DNA of 64,000 nt from Massilioclostridium coli. GTDB taxonomy: Bacteria; Bacillota; Clostridia; Oscillospirales; Ruminococcaceae. A model generated the notes under the pieces. It did no database searches. It had not been told where the DNA came from and saw only the letters and a list, made by a program, of their open reading frames with translations. The position numbers and the translations under genes were made by a program. Shown here one piece after another: positions 63,028 to 64,000 of the stretch (its first letter is position 1; every line of letters starts with the position of its first letter). The DNA is taken from positions 62,001 to 126,000 of the forward strand of contig NZ_FMIZ01000007.1 of assembly GCF_900095865.1 (NCBI RefSeq), written 5' to 3'.

Positions 63028-64000
63028 TTGAAAAAGCTAATTGCAACTTTAGTTGCAACTGTTATGATGGCTTCTACTGTGCTTAGCTCTGGAATTACCG
63101 CGTTTGCCGCAGATGGCAATACTGCTCCAGAAGCTCCAACAAATACAAAAGTAGAGCTGTTGGAAAATCCTTATGGTATTAATACCAAAGACCCATCTTT
63201 TTCTTGGGCTATGGTAGATGCTGACAAGGATGAAGTACAAACCGCATACCGCATTGTGGTTGGTACTTCACAAGAAAATATGCAGAACCAGAACTATATT
63301 AAAGATACAGATTGGGTATCTTCTTCAGAATCCAGTTATATAAAAGCTGGTTTATCTGATGTATTAAAAGATAACAGCTTGTATTATTGGAGTGTCCAAT
63401 TAAAAGATAAAGATGGAAAAGAAAGCCCATTATCTGAGCCACAGGCGTTTACAACTGCTGTAGGCGATGGATGGGAAAGCATCAATGGTATTTGGGTTGA
63501 CCCAAATGCTGCCGCTGCTGTAGAAGACCCATTCCAAAAACATGGTTGGACAAACTATGCAGTTGAGATGGATATGAAAACTTCTGTTGCATTGGGTGTT
63601 GTGTTCCGCGCTCAGGATAATAGCAATGGATATATGATCCAATTCCGTTATGGTGGCGGTATTGATCAGGGTGGTAATACCATGAACCCACATACCATTA
63701 TCAATGGTGGCGTAAAAGCTTATGGCAACTCTATTAAACTGGCAGATAAGGGAATTGAATTGCCAAATAACGAATACTTCCGTGTAAAAATTGCGGTTTA
63801 TGGGGAAGTTGCTACCGTATATATTAACACTGGTGATGGATTTAAAGAAGCTGGAAAAGTTACCTTTGATGGCGGCTTAACCTATGGTTCTATCGGTTTC
63901 CGTAATGGAAGCACCGAAAATGGTTATGTGGATAATATTGATGTATATCCAATCTCTGATGAAGCTGGCACAAAATCAGGGGATAGCTTATATAGCGTAA
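63028..64000 (+). CDS. Third large rhamnosidase-like surface protein, 3' end outside window
   Basis: Open to the window end; 324 codons are visible. TTG start at 63028, nine bases after GGGAGG; ATG at 63019 directly abuts that site. Signal peptide about 1-30 (FAADG). Fn3-like N domain with NPYGINTKDPSFSWAMVDAD, then a LamG-like domain (GVVFRAQDNSNGYMIQFRYG) similar to those of the gene at 34897. I infer another secreted GH78-type enzyme; the catalytic domain lies beyond the window. Confidence 0.8.
   Translation, partial: MKKLIATLVATVMMASTVLSSGITAFAADGNTAPEAPTNTKVELLENPYGINTKDPSFSWAMVDADKDEVQTAYRIVVGTSQENMQNQNYIKDTDWVSSSESSYIKAGLSDVLKDNSLYYWSVQLKDKDGKESPLSEPQAFTTAVGDGWESINGIWVDPNAAAAVEDPFQKHGWTNYAVEMDMKTSVALGVVFRAQDNSNGYMIQFRYGGGIDQGGNTMNPHTIINGGVKAYGNSIKLADKGIELPNNEYFRVKIAVYGEVATVYINTGDGFKEAGKVTFDGGLTYGSIGFRNGSTENGYVDNIDVYPISDEAGTKSGDSLYSV

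Noticed and set aside
1-64000. CRISPR arrays, insertion sequences, prophage, toxin-antitoxin pairs
   Set aside because: I found no regular spaced direct repeats, transposase or phage-type genes on reading the window.

Overview
The window looks like a chromosomal segment of an AT-rich, anaerobic, probably endospore-forming Firmicute (class Clostridia, plausibly a gut Oscillospirales/Ruminococcaceae member; the lineage is my inference). Support comes from SpoVT and SpoVG, an oxygen-sensitive class III ribonucleotide reductase, class III fructose-bisphosphatase, CdaA/CdaR, a long-form HPF, strong GGAGG ribosome binding sites, TAA-dominated stops and many T-tailed hairpin terminators. I see no prophage, insertion sequence or CRISPR array.

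Layout. 1-3.5 kb: 3' end of a wall-anchored C69 dipeptidase, a DUF3343 protein and a cysteine desulfurase-like enzyme. 3.6-9.0 kb: cdaA-cdaR (c-di-AMP synthesis), an FAD dehydrogenase, exonuclease III and a DUF3592 membrane protein. 9.3-15.2 kb: spoVT, a large surface GH106-type rhamnosidase and a divergent AraC regulator. 15.4-19.4 kb: fbp, a DUF3267 membrane protein and a lipoprotein. 19.6-25 kb: a surface GH78 alpha-L-rhamnosidase broken by an in-frame TGA. 25.3-28.4 kb: a cobalamin riboswitch followed by nrdD-nrdG, where nrdG appears to start at ATT. 28.7-34.2 kb: spoVG, murC, a thioredoxin reductase-like flavoprotein, and a radical SAM plus DUF4130 putative DNA-repair pair whose promoter contains a LexA-type box, then tRNA-Thr(CGT). 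34.6-40.6 kb: a second giant GH78 rhamnosidase. 40.8-44.5 kb: yaaA, a one-Cys peroxiredoxin, a fluoride riboswitch controlling a cation/proton antiporter, and a low-molecular-weight phosphatase. 44.7-54.3 kb: ACT-domain protein and phenylacetate-CoA ligase, ribulokinase, polysaccharide deacetylase, and the argCJBD operon with ArgR boxes. 54.4-58.9 kb: a small unlisted membrane protein, a DtxR-type regulator and the feoA-feoA-feoB-Cys-rich protein iron locus with three copies of one operator. 59-64 kb: hpf, a flippase-like membrane protein, a small broken gene, a pyridoxamine kinase, and the 5' end of a third rhamnosidase-like surface protein.

How it fits together. The recurrent theme is plant-polysaccharide (rhamnose-containing pectin) attack from the cell surface: four large secreted enzymes, three of them complete at the C-terminus and ending in a shared FIVAR module plus a non-LPXTG wall-sorting tail (A-A-K/N-T-G-D). 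Around these sit housekeeping and stress functions with unusually readable regulation: AdoCbl riboswitch on nrdDG, fluoride riboswitch on an antiporter, LexA-type box on an uncharacterised repair pair, ArgR boxes on arginine synthesis, and a DtxR-type operator on iron uptake. Two separate genes carry an in-frame TGA where Trp would be expected, which deserves checking.
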